NCBI RefSeq assembly: GCF_002382885.1
Contig: NZ_NWVL01000013.1
Location: 1-64,000 of the forward strand
Direction of reading: 5' to 3'
DNA length: 64,000 nt
Origin: Streptomyces sp. WZ.A104
Lineage (GTDB): Bacteria; Actinomycetota; Actinomycetes; Streptomycetales; Streptomycetaceae
Notes under the pieces: generated by a model
Databases searched by the model: none
Told to the model about the DNA's origin: nothing
Seen by the model: the letters and a program-made list of their open reading frames with translations, nothing else
Shown here: positions 62,325 through 64,000 of the stretch, piece after piece
How the letters are laid out: the number at the start of each line of letters is the position of its first letter
Numbering within the stretch: position 1 is the stretch's first letter
Program-made: the position numbers and the translations under genes

Positions 62325-63746
62325 ATGACCGTACCGCTGTTCCCGCCGGGCTTCCTCTGGGGAGCCTCCGCCTCCGCCTTCCAGACCGAAGGGGCGGTCG
62401 ACGCGGACGGCAAGGGTCCCTCCGGCTGGGACGCCTTCGCCGCGCTGCCGGGCCGGATCAAGGACGGCACCGACACCACCCGGGCCACGGGCTTCCACGC
62501 CCGCTACCGCGAGGACGTCGCCCTCCTCGCGGGCCTCGGGGCCGACGCCTTCCGGTTCTCCGTCAGCTGGCCCCGCGTGGTGCCCGGCGGCAGCGGAGCC
62601 GTCAACGCCGACGGGCTCGACTTCTACGACCGGCTCGTCGACGAGCTCTGCGCCCACGGCATCACCCCCGCCCCGACCCTCTACCACTGGGACACCCCGC
62701 TCCAGCTGGAGGAGGCGGGCGGCTGGCTCGACCGGGACACCGCCCACCGCTTCGCCGAGTACGCGGGGATCGTCGCCGAACGCCTCGCCGACCGCGTGCC
62801 GATGTGGATCACCATCAACGAGCCCGCCGAGGTCACGCTGCTCGGCTACGCGCTCGGCGAGCACGCCCCCGGCCGCACCCTGCTCTTCGACGCCCTGCCC
62901 GCCGCCCACCACCAGCTCCTCGCCCACGGCCTCGCCGTCCGGGCCCTGCGCGCGGCGGGCGCGGACAACATCGGCGCCGCCCTCTCGCACGCCCCGGTCT
63001 GGACGGCAGGGGACACCGACGAGGACCGCTTCGGCGCGGAGCTGTACGACACGCTCACCAACTGGCTGTTCGCCGAGCCGATCCTCACCGGCCGCTACCC
63101 CGACGAGAGCCTCGCCGCGCTGATGCCGGGACCGGTCGCCGACGACCTGAAGGTCATCTCCACGCCGCTCGACTGGTACGGCGTCAACTACTACAACCCC
63201 ACCCTGGTCGGCGCTCCCCGCCCGGAGGCGCTGGAGACCTTCTCCGGCTTCACGATCCCCGCCGAACTCCCCTTCGGCATAAGGGAGATCGAGGGGTACG
63301 AGAAGACCGGATTCGGCTGGCCCGTCGTCCCCGAGGGGCTGACCGAGATCCTCACCCGGCTGCACACCCGCTACGGTGACCGGCTCCCGCCGCTCCTCAT
63401 CACCGAGAACGGCTGCGCCCTGGACGAACCGCACGCCGACGACCGCCGTATCGCCTATCTGGAGAGCCACCTCACCGCCCTGCGAGCGGCGATGGACGCA
63501 GGGGTGGACGTACGCGGCTACTTCACCTGGTCGCTCACCGACAACGTCGAGTGGACGGAGGGGGCCTCCCAGCGGTTCGGCCTGGTCCACATCGACTACG
63601 AGACGCTGGCCCGTACGCCGAAGGCCTCGTACGCCTGGTACCGCGACCTGATCCGCACACAGAAGCGGAAACAGAGGCAGGGCCAGGAGCAGCAGCCGAA
63701 CCGGAACCCGGCGGTCGAGGGGGCTTACGCCATGCCCCCCGAGTGA
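62325..63746 (+). CDS. GH1 beta-glucosidase
   Basis: A 473-residue family 1 glycoside hydrolase. The acid/base glutamate is E166 in TINEPAE and the nucleophile is E361 in LLITENGC. Further marks are FLWGASASAFQTEGA, FRFSVSWPRVVPGG, TLYHWDTPLQLEEAGGW and GYFTWSLTDNVEW. No signal peptide is seen, so it acts inside on imported disaccharides such as cellobiose. The last 30 residues are a glutamine- and asparagine-rich tail. ATG has GGAGGCCGCT upstream. Confidence 0.95.
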   Translation: MTVPLFPPGFLWGASASAFQTEGAVDADGKGPSGWDAFAALPGRIKDGTDTTRATGFHARYREDVALLAGLGADAFRFSVSWPRVVPGGSGAVNADGLDFYDRLVDELCAHGITPAPTLYHWDTPLQLEEAGGWLDRDTAHRFAEYAGIVAERLADRVPMWITINEPAEVTLLGYALGEHAPGRTLLFDALPAAHHQLLAHGLAVRALRAAGADNIGAALSHAPVWTAGDTDEDRFGAELYDTLTNWLFAEPILTGRYPDESLAALMPGPVADDLKVISTPLDWYGVNYYNPTLVGAPRPEALETFSGFTIPAELPFGIREIEGYEKTGFGWPVVPEGLTEILTRLHTRYGDRLPPLLITENGCALDEPHADDRRIAYLESHLTALRAAMDAGVDVRGYFTWSLTDNVEWTEGASQRFGLVHIDYETLARTPKASYAWYRDLIRTQKRKQRQGQEQQPNRNPAVEGAYAMPPE

Positions 63747-63760
63747 TCAATACTCCCGCC

Positions 63761-64000
63761 ATGGTCGCTTCATGGTGGTCCCGGGCCCGGCTGGGGATCT
63801 TCGTTCACTGGACACCCGCCTCCGTCCCCGGCTGGGCCCCACCCTACGTCCCCGCCGCCGAACTCCCGGCGGCGGGCCGGCGTGCGCCGCTCGGCTGGAC
63901 CTCGTACGCGGAGTGGTACGAGAACGCGCTCCGCTTCCCCGGCTCCCCGGTCGCCGCCCACCACCGCGCCACCTACGGCACCCGCCCCTACACGGACTTC
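63761..64000 (+). CDS. Alpha-L-fucosidase-like (GH29), N-terminal fragment
   Basis: The gene runs off the right edge; 80 residues are visible. It starts WWSRARLGIFVHWTPASVPGWAPPYVPAAE and contains WTSYAEWYENALRFPGSPVAAHHRATYG. The GIFVHW and SVP-W pattern plus SYAEWY is characteristic of GH29. No signal peptide is seen. It begins 14 bp after the GH1 gene, so the two probably form an operon. Confidence 0.82.
   Translation, partial: MVASWWSRARLGIFVHWTPASVPGWAPPYVPAAELPAAGRRAPLGWTSYAEWYENALRFPGSPVAAHHRATYGTRPYTDF

Overview
The window reads as chromosomal Streptomyces DNA (or a very close actinomycete). The base composition is very GC-rich with strong GC bias at third codon positions, many genes start with GTG, ribosome sites are of the AGGAG/GGGGA type, and adjacent genes often overlap by the 4-base ATGA/GTGA signature. 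From memory, the order hemG-hemQ ... murC-msrB matches the conserved core of Streptomyces chromosomes. This was not checked by alignment.

Layout. 1-19.8 kb is conserved core: a lipoprotein start, the coproporphyrin-branch heme genes hemG and hemQ, a secreted tripeptidyl aminopeptidase, a DUF692 (MNIO-type) metalloprotein, a DUF4142 protein, a PTH2-like peptidyl-tRNA hydrolase, an AIM24 protein with a small ABC exporter, an isochorismatase-like hydrolase with a GlxA/AraC regulator, a lipoprotein deacetylase, a STAS protein, a Tat-exported PhoX-like phosphatase, an OsmC protein, ZapE, a RibD-like reductase, murC and msrB. 20.5-25 kb carries a MOSC protein and a MocR regulator / DapA-like aldolase / MFS exporter operon with a direct-repeat operator candidate. 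25.4-27.2 kb holds two divergent paralogous small secreted proteins.

27.5-35 kb is a decayed accessory zone. It contains three transposase relics, a cysDN sulfate-activation remnant with an internal deletion, and an ArsR/OsmC/ACT cluster. It also holds a WhiJ-type regulatory module (DUF5753 protein without its HTH, DUF397 protein with an internal 60-bp duplication, frameshifted HATPase). 35-48 kb has VOC and PPOX flavoproteins, an orphan GTPase-associated protein (GAP1) next to what looks like the stump of its partner, an XRE-cupin regulator with a flavin oxidoreductase, an MFS pump, and a lipoprotein plus two tandem Ser/Thr kinase/substrate-binding-protein fusions.

48-64 kb is metabolic: the tdh-kbl threonine degradation pair, a LysR regulator, a PadR/DUF1048/ABC exporter operon with a palindromic operator, a KtrB/KtrA-type potassium system, a nucleoside-kinase-like protein, an M24 peptidase, treZ, a GH1 beta-glucosidase and the start of a GH29-like alpha-L-fucosidase. 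No tRNA, rRNA, CRISPR array or intact prophage was seen. I found no convincing wholly new system. The best leads are the MNIO protein with a fused C-terminal domain, the twin secreted proteins, the kinase/binding-protein pair with its lipoprotein, and the truncated GAP1 locus.
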